Shown: in pieces, positions 1 to 8,799 of the stretch
Position numbering within the stretch: position 1 is the first letter of the stretch
How the letters are laid out: the number at the start of each line of letters is the position of its first letter
Assembly: GCF_000281715.2 (NCBI RefSeq)
Contig: NZ_CP124576.1
Span: 3,541,501-3,605,500 of the forward strand
DNA length: 64,000 nt
From: Sphingobium sp. AP49
Lineage (GTDB): Bacteria > Pseudomonadota > Alphaproteobacteria > Sphingomonadales > Sphingomonadaceae
Direction: 5' to 3'
Notes under the pieces: generated by a model
Database searches by the model: none
Told to the model about the DNA's origin: nothing
The model's input: only the letters and a program-made list of their open reading frames with translations
Made by a program: the position numbers and the translations under genes

Positions 1-528
1 AACCTCCGGCGTGGCCTGGAGCGTCAGGCCATGGCCCAGGTCATAGCTGATCGGCACCAGCAGCCCGGCGCCCCAATCGCCGTCACCGATCGCATCGCCG
101 CCAGTCGGAAGGCTGGCATAGGGCATGACCGCGATCGAGAAGCCCGAACCATCGGGATTGCGCAGATTCTGCCGCAGCGCGACACGCATGTCGCCGATGC
201 CACTGTCCGTCTCCACCGCGCCGGTTACCCGATCGCGCGTGCGCACATGGCCAAAGGCGGTCCAGCCCAGTTGCGCTTCCATGCTGTCGGTCAGGCCGAT
301 GCGCAGCAGTGCGTCGCCGAAGTTCACGGTGTCGGTGCGACTTTCCGCATCCTGTTCGCGGGTCCAGTCGCCCAGCCCCAGCTCGACCTGCACCTTGCCC
401 GGCGCCATGGTGCAGGGTGGTGTATCGAGACCGGGACGGTCAGCGCAAAATTCTCGCGTTTCCTGCGCGAAGGCCGCGCCGCCATGCGCCGCTATCCCCA
501 CCAATATCGCCACGCCCCATGTCCGCAT
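1..528 (-). CDS. Outer-membrane transporter-like protein, N-terminal part
   Basis: The gene runs off the left edge; only the first 176 codons are visible. The ATG is at 528 behind a GGAGGG ribosome site. A signal peptide covers about residues 1-21 and ends AAFAQ. A short Cys-containing segment follows, then alternating hydrophobic/polar stretches (for example VQVELGLGDW, ALLRIGLTD, MEAQLGWTAFG, GFSIAVMPYASLPTGG) typical of a beta-barrel. This fits the family annotated as transporter or MetA-pathway phenol degradation protein (PF13557-like). The substrate is unknown. It is divergent from the FUSC gene at 634. The family call is inference from pattern. Confidence 0.6.
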   Translation of the reverse strand, partial: MRTWGVAILVGIAAHGGAAFAQETREFCADRPGLDTPPCTMAPGKVQVELGLGDWTREQDAESRTDTVNFGDALLRIGLTDSMEAQLGWTAFGHVRTRDRVTGAVETDSGIGDMRVALRQNLRNPDGSGFSIAVMPYASLPTGGDAIGDGDWGAGLLVPISYDLGHGLTLQATPEV

Positions 529-633
529 GTCCAGCCCTCCCTCTCCCAACCCGTTTCCAGCGCAACGAAACGGACAGGAAGCAGCAAATATCCCGCGCTG
601 GCCTTTACTGTCCCGCTGCGGCACTAAGTCCCT

Positions 634-1725
634 ATGCCGCGCTCCTTTTCCTCGCTGCTCGACCGCGTGACGCCGCGCACCATCGATGAGCTGGAATGCG
701 CGTTGTCGGTACTGGGCGCGATCCTGCTCGCCCATCTGCTTGGCGCCACCCATGTCTCCTGGGCCGCCTTTGCCGGCTATATGGTGATGCGCGGCCATGC
801 CGCCGAGACATTGGCACGCGGGGTGCTGCGGATCGTCGGCACGGTCGCGGGCGGCCTGATCGCGCTGGGCAGCGCGCCCTTCATTGTCGGTTACTGGCCG
901 GCCGCTGCAGCAGCGCTAGCGCTGATGGGGACGATCAGCCTCTATGCCGCGATCACCTCCCGCCGCTCCTATGCCTGGCTGTTCTTCGGCCTGACCTATG
1001 CCATGGTCGTGCTCGACAAGATCGAGCATCCCGCGATCGCCCTGCCCGAATTCGTCCAGACCCGCGTGCTCGAAACGCTGGCCGGCATCGCCGCCAGCCT
1101 GATCGTCAGCCTTGCCTCCACCCTGACCCTGCGCCGCCGCTGGCCGGCCAAGCGCACCCCGGCCGCGACCGGCGCGGGCTGGCACGGGGATTCGTTGCGC
1201 CATGCGCTGCAGGCCGGCGTGGCACTGGCCCTGCTGGTGGCGCTCAATGCCTGGATCCCGGTGCCCGCGCTGGCGCAGGGGGCGATCATGATCATGGCGG
1301 TGATGCTGCTGCCGGTCACCGGCATCGGGTCGAGCGGCCTGGCCCCGGTCAGCCAGCGCATCCTGCAACGCATGATCGGCTGCATCGGCGGCGCCTTGTT
1401 CGCCGCCTTCTTCCTGGTCGCCGGCGCCGACAATATGCCGCTGCTGCTCGGCGCCACCGCGATCGGCGTGATGCTGGGCCGGCATCTGGAAAATGGCGAT
1501 CCGACCCATCGCTATGTCGGCACCCAGTTCACCCTGGCGGTGCTGGTGATGCTGGTGCCCGACCGTTATGACCGGCTGGTGCTGGAGCCGGGCGTCGAGC
1601 GGCTGATGGCGATCTTCATCGGCATGGCCGTGCTGATGCCGGTGCTGCTGGTCGGCCATATGCTGCGCGGCCAGCGCGCCGACGAAGCGACGGCCCAGAC
1701 CAGCGGCGAGAGCGGCGACGTATAA
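634..1725 (+). CDS. FUSC family inner-membrane protein
   Basis: This 363-residue protein has two hydrophobic blocks (about residues 25-165 and 185-345) separated by a basic loop (RRRWPAKR). That is the repeated-half layout of FUSC/aromatic-acid exporter proteins (fusaric acid resistance, AaeB/YccS type). Motifs such as SWAAFAGYMVMRG near the N-terminus and IGVMLGRHLENGDPTHR near the C-terminus suit the family. These proteins usually export aromatic acids with a periplasmic adaptor; none is encoded next door, so the substrate is not predictable. The gene ends 47 bases before polA and may be weakly cotranscribed with it. Confidence 0.75.
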   Translation: MPRSFSSLLDRVTPRTIDELECALSVLGAILLAHLLGATHVSWAAFAGYMVMRGHAAETLARGVLRIVGTVAGGLIALGSAPFIVGYWPAAAAALALMGTISLYAAITSRRSYAWLFFGLTYAMVVLDKIEHPAIALPEFVQTRVLETLAGIAASLIVSLASTLTLRRRWPAKRTPAATGAGWHGDSLRHALQAGVALALLVALNAWIPVPALAQGAIMIMAVMLLPVTGIGSSGLAPVSQRILQRMIGCIGGALFAAFFLVAGADNMPLLLGATAIGVMLGRHLENGDPTHRYVGTQFTLAVLVMLVPDRYDRLVLEPGVERLMAIFIGMAVLMPVLLVGHMLRGQRADEATAQTSGESGDV

Positions 1726-1772
1726 GCGTCGGGCACTGGAGCGGCGGGCCAATCCCCGCTATCCCCTGCCCC

Positions 1773-4565
1773 ATGTCTCAGCAGAATCATCTCTATCTGG
1801 TCGACGGCAGCGGTTATATCTTCCGCGCCTATCACCAGCTTCCGCCGCTCACCAACCAGCATGGCCAGCCGGTCGGTGCGGTCTATGGCTATACCACGAT
1901 GCTGTGGAAGCTGGCCGAGGAACTGGGCAAGGCGGAGGGGCCGACCCATCTGGCGGTCGTGCTGGACAAGGGCAGCCACACCTTCCGCAACGACATGTAC
2001 GACCAGTATAAGGCGAACCGACCGCCCGCGCCCGAGGATCTGGTGCCCCAGTTCCCGATGATCCGCGACGCCACCCGCGCTTTCTCGCTCCCCTGCATCG
2101 AGGAAGCCGGGTATGAGGCGGACGACATCATCGCCAGCTATACCCAAGCCGCCGTGCGCGCCGGCTGGCATGTCACCATCGTCAGTTCCGACAAGGATCT
2201 GATGCAGCTGATCCAGCCCGGCGTCGACATGTACGACACGATGAAGAATGAGCGACGCGGTGCCGACTATGTGATGGGCAAGTTCGGCGTGCTGCCCGAG
2301 CAGTTGGGCGACGTGCTGGCGCTGATGGGCGACAGCGTCGACAATGTGCCGGGCGTGCCGGGCATCGGACCGAAAACCGCGGCCAAGCTGATCGGCGAAT
2401 ATCACGACCTGGAGCATGTGTTGGAGGCTGCTCCAGCAATGAAGAAGTCGAAGATGCAGGAAAACCTCATCGCCCATGCCGACATGGCCCGGCTGTCGCG
2501 CAAGCTGGTGGCGCTGCATGACAGCATGGATCTGCCCGAGCCGCTGGACGATCTGGCGCTCAAGGGTATTCCCAAGGAACCGCTGCAGGCCTTCCTGTCG
2601 CATCATGGCTTCAAGACCCTGCTCAACCGCCTGGGCACGCCGGCCGCTGCGGTCGCCGTCGCCAGTGCCGCCGCGGCAACCAGCGCCGACGCTCCGCCCC
2701 CGCCGCCGGTCGAGGTGGAGCATCCGCCGATCGACTGCGCCCTGTATGAAACCGTCACCACGGTCGAGGCGCTGCAGGTGTGGATCGCCGAAGCGCAGGC
2801 TCTAGGCGTGGTCGCGGTCGATACCGAGACCGATGCGCTCGATAGCATGGAATCGGGCCTGGTCGGCATCAGCCTGTCCACTGGACCCGGCCGCGCCTGC
2901 TACATCCCGCTCGCCCATCGCTCCGCCGACGACATGTTCGGCGAGGTGCCGCAGCAGATCCCGCTCGACGACGCGATCCGGTTGCTCAAGCCGCTGCTCG
3001 CCGACGATGCGGTTCTCAAGGTCGGCCATAATATCAAATATGACCTCAACGTCCTCGCCCGGGTCGGGCTGGAGGTGACGCCGATCGACGATTCGATGGT
3101 GATGAGCTTCGACCTGGATGCCGGCAAGTCGCTGGGCGGCCATGGCATGGACGAGGCCGCGAGCGTTCACCTCAATCACACATGCATCAGCTTCAAGGAA
3201 GTGACCGGCACCGGCAAGAAGGCGATCAGCTTCGCCCATGTGCCGCTCGACAAGGCGACCGCCTATGCCGCCGAGGATGCCGAGGTCACCTGGCGGCTGT
3301 GGCACAAGCTGTCGGGGCGGCTGGCCGCCGAGCAGGTCACGCGGGTCTACCAGCTGGTCGACCGGCCGCTGATCCCGGTGGTCGCAGGCATGGAGCGGCA
3401 GGGCATCAAGGTCGACCGCGAAGCCCTGTCACGCCTCTCGGGCAGCTTCTCCCAGTCGATCGCCGGTCTGGAAGCCGAAATCCACGAACTGGCCGGCCAC
3501 GCCTTCACCATCGGATCGCCGCAGCAGCTCGGCGTCGTCCTGTTCGATGAAATGGGCCTCAAAGGCGGCAAGAAGGGCAAGAGCGGCACCTACTCCACCG
3601 ACGTCACCGTGCTGGAGAAGCTCAAGGCCGAAGGCTCGGCCATTTGCGGGCTGGTGCTGGAATGGCGCCAGCTTTCCAAGCTCAAGTCGACCTATACCGA
3701 CGCGCTGCAGCAGCAGATCAACCGCGATACCGGCCGGGTCCATACCAGTTACTCGCTGACCGGCGCCCAGACCGGCCGCCTGTCCTCGACCGATCCCAAC
3801 CTGCAGAATATCCCGATCCGCACCGAAATCGGCCGACAGATCCGCCATGCCTTCGTCGCCGAACCCGGCAATGTCATCCTGGCGGCGGACTATAGCCAGA
3901 TCGAGCTGCGGCTGGCCGCGCACATGGCCGACGTCCCCGCGCTCAAGGATGCGTTCGAGCAGGGCGAGGATATTCATAACCGCACGGCCATGGAATTGTT
4001 CGGCGAGGTCAATCGCGACACGCGCGGCCGCGCCAAGACGATCAACTTCGCGATCCTCTACGGCATTTCGCGCTGGGGCCTGGCCGGTCGGCTGGAAATC
4101 AGCGCCGACGAGGCGCAGGACATGATCAGCCGCTATTATGAGCGCTTCCCCGGCATCAGCGTCTATATCAACGAGACGCTGGAAAAGGCACGCGCCAACG
4201 GCTTCACCGAAACCCTGTTCGGTCGCAAGACCTGGTTCCCGCGGATCAAGGCGGCGGTCCAGCACGAACGGCAGGGCGCCGAACGCGCGGCGATCAACGC
4301 GCCGATCCAGGGCACCAGCGCCGACATCATCAAGCGGGCGATGGCCCGCATGGGCCCGGCGCTCGAAGCCTCGGGCCTGCCGCGCGTGCGCATGCTGCTG
4401 CAGGTGCATGACGAACTGGTGTTCGAACTGCCCGAAGCCGATGTCGAGGCAGCCAGCAAGGTGATCCGCCAGGTTATGGAAAGCGCCGCCGAACCGATGG
4501 TCAGCCTGTCCGTGCCGCTGGGCGTGGAAATCGGCACCGGTCCGAGTTGGGGCGCGGCGCATTGA
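1773..4565 (+). CDS. polA: DNA polymerase I
   Basis: This is a full-length 930-residue PolA used for Okazaki-fragment maturation and excision repair. The 5'-3' exonuclease/flap domain (about 1-290) shows the helix-hairpin-helix GIGPKTAAKLI near 196. The 3'-5' proofreading domain (about 325-515) keeps DTET near 350 and the YAAED motif, so it should be active. The polymerase domain holds motif A (DYSQIELRLAAH, about 706), motif B (RAKTINFAILYG, about 753) and motif C (VHDELVFE, about 878). An Ala/Pro-rich linker lies between the flap and proofreading domains. The ATG at 1773 gives the usual N-terminus (HLYLVDGSGYIFRAYH). Confidence 0.97.
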   Translation: MSQQNHLYLVDGSGYIFRAYHQLPPLTNQHGQPVGAVYGYTTMLWKLAEELGKAEGPTHLAVVLDKGSHTFRNDMYDQYKANRPPAPEDLVPQFPMIRDATRAFSLPCIEEAGYEADDIIASYTQAAVRAGWHVTIVSSDKDLMQLIQPGVDMYDTMKNERRGADYVMGKFGVLPEQLGDVLALMGDSVDNVPGVPGIGPKTAAKLIGEYHDLEHVLEAAPAMKKSKMQENLIAHADMARLSRKLVALHDSMDLPEPLDDLALKGIPKEPLQAFLSHHGFKTLLNRLGTPAAAVAVASAAAATSADAPPPPPVEVEHPPIDCALYETVTTVEALQVWIAEAQALGVVAVDTETDALDSMESGLVGISLSTGPGRACYIPLAHRSADDMFGEVPQQIPLDDAIRLLKPLLADDAVLKVGHNIKYDLNVLARVGLEVTPIDDSMVMSFDLDAGKSLGGHGMDEAASVHLNHTCISFKEVTGTGKKAISFAHVPLDKATAYAAEDAEVTWRLWHKLSGRLAAEQVTRVYQLVDRPLIPVVAGMERQGIKVDREALSRLSGSFSQSIAGLEAEIHELAGHAFTIGSPQQLGVVLFDEMGLKGGKKGKSGTYSTDVTVLEKLKAEGSAICGLVLEWRQLSKLKSTYTDALQQQINRDTGRVHTSYSLTGAQTGRLSSTDPNLQNIPIRTEIGRQIRHAFVAEPGNVILAADYSQIELRLAAHMADVPALKDAFEQGEDIHNRTAMELFGEVNRDTRGRAKTINFAILYGISRWGLAGRLEISADEAQDMISRYYERFPGISVYINETLEKARANGFTETLFGRKTWFPRIKAAVQHERQGAERAAINAPIQGTSADIIKRAMARMGPALEASGLPRVRMLLQVHDELVFELPEADVEAASKVIRQVMESAAEPMVSLSVPLGVEIGTGPSWGAAH

Positions 4566-4632
4566 TGCTCGGGCGGAGAATCTAAGATCCCAACATCTGC
4601 TGGCGTGACCGGGCTGTGCCCCTCCACTCCCC

Positions 4633-4660
4633 GTCATGCCAGCGAAGGCTGGCATCTCAC
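4633..4660 (+). repeat. Palindromic intergenic repeat, copy A
   Basis: The sequence GTCATGCCAGCGAAGGCTGGC continues into ATCTCAC. The core is a short stem (GCCAGC/GCTGGC) around GAAG. It is one of three copies within 450 bp. It lies just beyond the 3' end of the GIY-YIG gene and is inverted relative to copy B on the other side. Confidence 0.8.
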
Positions 4661-4680
4661 TTTTCTTTCTGCTCGCTGGC

Positions 4681-4974
4681 TCAATCCATGTGCAGCGTGT
4701 AGAACAGGTCTGCCCATTTCGGGTTGATGCTCTCGACCAGCCGAACTTTCCATTCGCGCTTCCACGCCTTCATCGCCTTTTCTCGTGCGATGGCATCGAT
4801 GATCGTTGCATGCCGCTCGGCATAGACCAGTCGATCCAGACCATAGCGGCGACAGAAATCCGAGCCGGTGCCATCGCGGTGCTGCATGGTGCGATGCGGC
4901 AGGCTGGATGTCACGCCAATATACAGCACGCCATAAGCACGGTTCGTCATGATATAGATCCAGCCGCCCGTCAT
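4681..4974 (-). CDS. Small GIY-YIG family nuclease
   Basis: This 97-residue single-domain protein begins MTGGWIYIMTNRAYGVLYIGVTSS. The paired WIYIMTN...VLYIGVTS segment is the GIY-YIG core strands. R27 (in PHRTMQH) and H31 follow, then the RREKAMKAWKR-like helix (here REKAMKAWKREWK) and N/PKW/DL near the end, as in stand-alone GIY-YIG proteins of the YhbQ/UvrC-N type. Cellular role is unknown for most members. It sits alone between polA and the zinc-ribbon gene and is bracketed by inverted palindromic repeats (4633-4660 and 5002-5027). The two repeats and the gene form a 395-bp unit. Confidence 0.85.
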   Translation of the reverse strand: MTGGWIYIMTNRAYGVLYIGVTSSLPHRTMQHRDGTGSDFCRRYGLDRLVYAERHATIIDAIAREKAMKAWKREWKVRLVESINPKWADLFYTLHMD

Positions 4975-5001
4975 AACGGTAATGCTGCGCCGAAAGGCAG
5001 T

Positions 5002-5027
5002 GGGATGCCAGCCTTCGCTGGCATGAC
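5002..5027 (-). repeat. Palindromic intergenic repeat, copy B (inverted)
   Basis: This is the reverse complement of copy A with one or two differences (GGGATGCCAGCCTTCGCTGG, then CATGAC). It lies 27 bases upstream of the GIY-YIG start codon. With copy A it makes near-perfect terminal inverted repeats around that gene. Confidence 0.8.
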
Positions 5028-5054
5028 GAAGGTAGAAAACGGCGCCTAATTTCC

Positions 5055-5080
5055 GTCATCCCAGCGAAGGCTGGGATCTC
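5055..5080 (+). repeat. Palindromic intergenic repeat, copy C
   Basis: GTCATCCCAGCGAAGGCTGG followed by GATCTC. It has the same orientation as copy A. Two bases of the stem are changed in a compensatory way (CCCAGC/GCTGGG instead of GCCAGC/GCTGGC), so the hairpin is preserved. This suggests selection on, or inheritance as, a folded element. Confidence 0.8.
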
Positions 5081-5100
5081 TCTTTTTAAGCTCTCAACGA

Positions 5101-5131
5101 AAAAGGCCGGCCCCATCGGGACCGGCCTTTT
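5101..5131 (-). terminator. Rho-independent terminator after the zinc-ribbon gene
   Basis: A strong stem (AAAAGGCCGGTCCC paired with GGGCCGGCCTTTT, four-base loop) is followed by T residues in the minus direction. It begins just past the stop of the zinc-ribbon gene. The A-rich left arm means it could also work on the plus strand. Confidence 0.85.
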
Positions 5132-5132
5132 C

Positions 5133-5426
5133 TCAATCGAACAGCTCTTCCAGAAAGCTCTTCCTGCGTTTCTTCGGATAGCCGCGTCCGTCGTCGCGCC
5201 CATCCTGACGATGGTCGCGGTCGGGGCGGTAGCTCATCTGCGGCGCGGCGGGAGCCGGGGCCGGCTGAGCGGAGCGCTCGATGATCTTGTCGAGTTCGCC
5301 CCGGTCCAGCCAGACTCCGCGACATTGCGGGCAATAGTCGATCTCCACCCCCTGCCGGTCGCTCATGTGGAGCCCCACATGGCAGACCGGGCAGAGCATG
5401 GCCGACACGGTGGCCTGATCCCGCAT
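5133..5426 (-). CDS. TFIIB-type zinc-ribbon protein
   Basis: This 97-residue protein carries a zf-TFIIB domain at residues 10-50: CPVC at 12-15, then DYCPQCRGVWLDRGELDKII. The four cysteines (two CPxC knuckles) should bind one zinc. The rest is a low-complexity Pro/Asp/Arg tail ending KKRRKSFLEELFD, as in other members. Function is not established for the family. The ATG follows the stop of the BI-1 gene after two bases, so the two genes form an operon. A second possible start is Met10. Confidence 0.85.
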   Translation of the reverse strand: MRDQATVSAMLCPVCHVGLHMSDRQGVEIDYCPQCRGVWLDRGELDKIIERSAQPAPAPAAPQMSYRPDRDHRQDGRDDGRGYPKKRRKSFLEELFD

Positions 5427-5428
5427 GC

Positions 5429-6139
5429 TTATTCGCGCTCGCCGGTCAGGCTGAGCAGCATCTGGAACAGGTTGACGAAGTTGAGGTACAGCGACAGCGC
5501 GCCCATCACCTGCATCTTCTGCGCCACCTCATGGCCGGCATAGTAGAAATATTCCGACTTGATGCGCTGCACGTCCCAGGCGGTGAGGCCAGTGAAGACC
5601 ACCACGCCGATGATCGAGATGACCATCGCCATGGCCGACGAGCCGATGAAGATGTTGATCAGGCTGGCGACGACGATGCCGATCAGGCCCATCAGCAGGA
5701 AGCTGCCCATCTTGGTCAGGTCACGCTGGGTGGTATAGCCCCAGAGCGCCATGGCGAGGAACATCACCGCCGCCGAGAAGAAGGCCTGGGCGATGCTGCC
5801 GCCGGTGAAGACCAGGAAGACGCTGCCCAGCGACACGCCCATCACCGCCGCAAAGGCGTAGAAGGCGGTACGTGCGCCAGCCGTCGTCATCTTGTCGATG
5901 CGGAAGCTGAAGAAGAAGACAAAGGCCAGCGGCGCGAAGATCGCGACCCACTTCAGCGGCGTGCCATAGATGGCGGCGGCCAGCGCGGGGGTATTGCCGA
6001 CCAGGGCGGCGACCAGGCCGGTGATGACCAGGCCGATGCCCATGTTGCGGAAGACGCCGAGCATGTGCGCGCGCAGGCCAGCATCGGTCTGCGCCGTCTG
6101 GCTGGCACCATAGCCCGGCATGCGTACGGGATTGTTCAC
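5429..6139 (-). CDS. Bax inhibitor-1/YccA family membrane protein
   Basis: This is an inner-membrane protein with about seven hydrophobic segments and the family C-terminus (TGLTAWDVQRIKSEYFYYAG, then LSLYLNFVNLFQMLLSL). The Asp residues near the C-terminal half (AWDVQ) belong to the conserved BI-1 pore region. BI-1 proteins are linked to calcium leak or membrane protein quality control. I chose the GTG at 6139 (NNPVRMPGYG follows) because GGAG lies about ten bases upstream and the longer reading from 6223 begins with an atypical Arg/His-rich stretch. That gives 236 residues. Confidence 0.85.
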   Translation of the reverse strand: MNNPVRMPGYGASQTAQTDAGLRAHMLGVFRNMGIGLVITGLVAALVGNTPALAAAIYGTPLKWVAIFAPLAFVFFFSFRIDKMTTAGARTAFYAFAAVMGVSLGSVFLVFTGGSIAQAFFSAAVMFLAMALWGYTTQRDLTKMGSFLLMGLIGIVVASLINIFIGSSAMAMVISIIGVVVFTGLTAWDVQRIKSEYFYYAGHEVAQKMQVMGALSLYLNFVNLFQMLLSLTGERE

Positions 6140-6375
6140 GGCTTCACTCACTCCATCATAAAAGACATGGTTCGAGTGAGCCCGGTGCGGTCTCCTGCGG
6201 CAAAAAGAGGGGGGAATTGCCACAAAACCTGCACCGGGCGCACCCGATGCGGTCCGACATCGCGACCTGGATCAAGGGGGAAGAGATCCATGTCGCCAGA
6301 GGGGCCCGGTCCGCACAGCCAATATCGGATGCGCCGAACGATCGTGCAAGACGCCGCCCCTCCAGCAACAATTTA

Positions 6376-7137
6376 TTACATTTGCCGCGCCGCGCCGACG
6401 CTGCGGATGAAGGTCCAGACCGCCGATGCGAAGGGCGGCTGCCGCTCGTCCTTCCACTCGTCGACATGGTCGTACATCCGCGTCACCCCCTCCATCATCG
6501 CCGGCGTGGCGATGGCGGTGAAGGGGGCGAGCAGCGCCTGCCATTCGTCGTAAAAGGCCCCTGCCGCCGCGCTCGCCGGATCGAGCGGCAGCGCCGCCTC
6601 GATCCGGGCGGTCAGGTCCGCCCATTGCGCGCTATAGGCCGCCTGATCGAAATCGGCCGGCATCCTGGGCATCGTCTCGGCAAAATCGGCCTCGGCCTGG
6701 GCGCTGATATAGCGGCCACTGACCGCCTTCCATTCTTCTTGCATGGTCATGCTTTCTCCACTGCGGATCAGCGAGCAAAGGGTCGCGGCATCGAGCGGCT
6801 CGCCACAGTCGATGCGGGACAAGGCGGTTTCCAGATGGCTGCGCGCCTGCGCCAGTTCCTGCGCCTGCGCGTCGATCGCCGCGATCTGCGCGCGCAGCAG
6901 CGCGCCAAGGTCGATCGGCCGGCCGTCGAACAATGTCTTGATCTGGGCAAGGCTCAGCCCCGCACGCTTGAGCGCCAGCAATTCGTGCAGCCGCGCCAGT
7001 TCAGCCGGGCCGAACAGACGCCGCCCCGACGCGGTCCGCAGCGGCGCGACCAGCCCGCGCGCCTCATAGAAACGCAGCGCCCGGCTGGTGAGGCCGGTGG
7101 CGCGGGCGACGGCGGCAATATCCAATATATCGGTCAT
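6376..7137 (-). CDS. MerR-family regulator with TipAS effector domain
   Basis: This 253-residue protein has an N-terminal MerR winged helix (about 1-70: DIAAVARATGLTSRALRFYEARGL, then GRRLFGPAELARLHEL) and a dimerisation coiled coil to about 120. The C-terminal TipAS-like antibiotic-sensing domain has MTMQEEWKAVSG and the helix MMEGVTRMYDHVDEWKDER. TipA-type proteins bind drugs or other small ligands and activate their own promoter. The start at 7137 is fixed by the MerR alignment. The upstream reading to 7323 runs through the promoter and is not coding. The promoter is of MerR type and would yield an almost leaderless mRNA. Confidence 0.88.
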   Translation of the reverse strand: MTDILDIAAVARATGLTSRALRFYEARGLVAPLRTASGRRLFGPAELARLHELLALKRAGLSLAQIKTLFDGRPIDLGALLRAQIAAIDAQAQELAQARSHLETALSRIDCGEPLDAATLCSLIRSGESMTMQEEWKAVSGRYISAQAEADFAETMPRMPADFDQAAYSAQWADLTARIEAALPLDPASAAAGAFYDEWQALLAPFTAIATPAMMEGVTRMYDHVDEWKDERQPPFASAVWTFIRSVGAARQM

Positions 7138-7142
7138 GCCCC

Positions 7143-7173
7143 TTGCTACCGCTTGACCCAAGGTCAAGTTCAA
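7143..7173 (-). promoter_or_regulatory. MerR-type promoter with dyad operator
   Basis: Reading the minus strand: -35 TTGAAC (7168-7173), a 19-base spacer, then -10 TAGCAA (7143-7148). The spacer carries a perfect inverted repeat CTTGACC-N3-GGTCAAG (7152-7168). An overlong 19-bp spacer containing a dyad is the hallmark of MerR-controlled promoters. The expected transcript start falls on or next to the ATG at 7137, which suggests autoregulation. Confidence 0.75.
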
Positions 7174-7234
7174 GCATTTTTTTGAGGGGTACGCCCCGTT
7201 GACGATCGCCCCGTCTCGCGACATGGCTGACGCC

Positions 7235-8737
7235 ATGAGCCAAGACCAGCATAGCGACGCGCCCCTGCGCCTGTTCAACAGCCTGACCCGGTCGATCGAG
7301 CCGTTCGCGCCGATCGAGCCCAACCATGCGCGCGTCTATAGCTGCGGCCCGACCGTCTATAATTATGCCCATATCGGCAATCTGCGCGCCTATGTGTTCG
7401 TCGACACGCTGCGCCGGACCCTGCTCTGGAAGGGGCTGGACGTCACCCAGATCATCAACATCACCGATGTCGGCCATCTGACGTCGGATGCCGACGCCGG
7501 CGACGACAAGATGGAGGCCGCCGCCCGCGCCAGCGCCAAGAGCATCTGGGACATCGCGGCCCATTACACCGAAGCGTTCAAGGCGAATATCGCCGACCTC
7601 AACATCATGGCGCCCAGCGAATGGACGGTCGCGACCGATTATGTGCCGCAGATGATCGAATTTGCGCAGAAAATCGCCGCCTCCCATTGCTACGAACTGG
7701 AGAGCGGCCTCTATTTCGACAGCTCGACCGTGCCCAATTATGGCGCGCTGGCCGGCGGTCGCGACGATGCGGCCCATGCCCGCATCGACCCGGTAGCGGG
7801 CAAGCGCAACCCCAGCGACTTCGCCATCTGGCGCAAGTCGCCGCCGGGCGAGCAGCGCCAGATGGAATGGGACAGCCCCTGGGGTAAGGGCGCGCCGGGC
7901 TGGCACCTGGAATGCTCGGTCATGAGCCAGGCCCGCCTCGGCCAGCCGTTCGATATCCATACCGGCGGCATCGACCATCGCGAAATCCATCACCCCAACG
8001 AGATCGCCCAGAACCAGGCCTATTGCGGCTGCACCGATGCTCAGCCGGACTTCACCGGCGCGCGCTGGTGGATGCACAATAATTTCCTGGTCGACCGGCA
8101 GGGCAAGATGAGCAAGTCGAAGGGCGGCTTCACCACTCTCTTCAGCCTGGTCGACGCCGGCGTACATCCGATCGCCTATCGCCTGCTGTGCCTGGGCGCC
8201 CATTATCGCAGCGAGTTGGAGTTCAGCGCAGACAATCTGGCCGCCGCGCTGACCCGCCTCAAGCGGCTGGTCATGGGCGTCGAGGGGCTGAAAAGCCGGG
8301 CCGAGGGGATCACCTGGCAGTCGGTGACGCTCGCCTATCTGCGCGCCAATCTCCACCCCAAGCTGGTCCCGCTGCTGGAGCAGTTCGACGCCGCGATCGC
8401 CGACGACCTGATGACGCCGCGCGCCTTGCCCCTGCTGGAGGAAGCTACGGCCATGAAGAAGGTGCCGGTGGACGAGAAGCTGTGCCTGATCGCCGCCTTC
8501 GACCAGGCGCTGGGCCTGCGCCTGCTGGACCTGACCCGTGCCGAACTGCGGGTGCAGCCCAAGGATGCGCAGATCACGCCGGAAGAGATCGAAGCCGAAC
8601 TGGAACGCCGCACCGCCGCCCGTGCCGAAAAGGATTTCGCCCTGTCGGACGAGATCCGCGACGCACTGATCGCGCGCGGGGTCGAGGTGATGGACGGCGA
8701 TCCGCTGCGCTGGGACTGGCGCCTGACGCTGAGCTGA
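7235..8737 (+). CDS. cysS: Cysteinyl-tRNA synthetase
   Basis: Class I aminoacyl-tRNA synthetase charging tRNA-Cys. The HIGH signature is YAHIGNLR after CGPTVYN. The zinc site includes C in SCGPTVY and ECSVMSQ, and H in HREIHH. The KMSKS signature is KMSKSKGG. The DALR-type helical C-terminus ends LRWDWRL. From the ATG at 7235 (SQDQHSDAPLRLFNSL) the length is 500 residues, near the family norm. Alternative in-frame starts are ATG 7223 and a TTG at 7199 that has GAGGGG nine bases upstream. Confidence 0.95.
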   Translation: MSQDQHSDAPLRLFNSLTRSIEPFAPIEPNHARVYSCGPTVYNYAHIGNLRAYVFVDTLRRTLLWKGLDVTQIINITDVGHLTSDADAGDDKMEAAARASAKSIWDIAAHYTEAFKANIADLNIMAPSEWTVATDYVPQMIEFAQKIAASHCYELESGLYFDSSTVPNYGALAGGRDDAAHARIDPVAGKRNPSDFAIWRKSPPGEQRQMEWDSPWGKGAPGWHLECSVMSQARLGQPFDIHTGGIDHREIHHPNEIAQNQAYCGCTDAQPDFTGARWWMHNNFLVDRQGKMSKSKGGFTTLFSLVDAGVHPIAYRLLCLGAHYRSELEFSADNLAAALTRLKRLVMGVEGLKSRAEGITWQSVTLAYLRANLHPKLVPLLEQFDAAIADDLMTPRALPLLEEATAMKKVPVDEKLCLIAAFDQALGLRLLDLTRAELRVQPKDAQITPEEIEAELERRTAARAEKDFALSDEIRDALIARGVEVMDGDPLRWDWRLTLS

Positions 8738-8799
8738 TGGCTTGACGCCGTCCCGGGTTCGACCCAAGACGGTGCCGGGTCGAGAAAAGTGGGGCAAGA

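Noticed and set aside
4634..5203. A 189-residue minus-strand frame containing PAFAGMT
   Set aside because: PAFAGMT is merely the translation of the palindromic repeat. The frame runs across two repeats, the GIY-YIG gene and the terminator.
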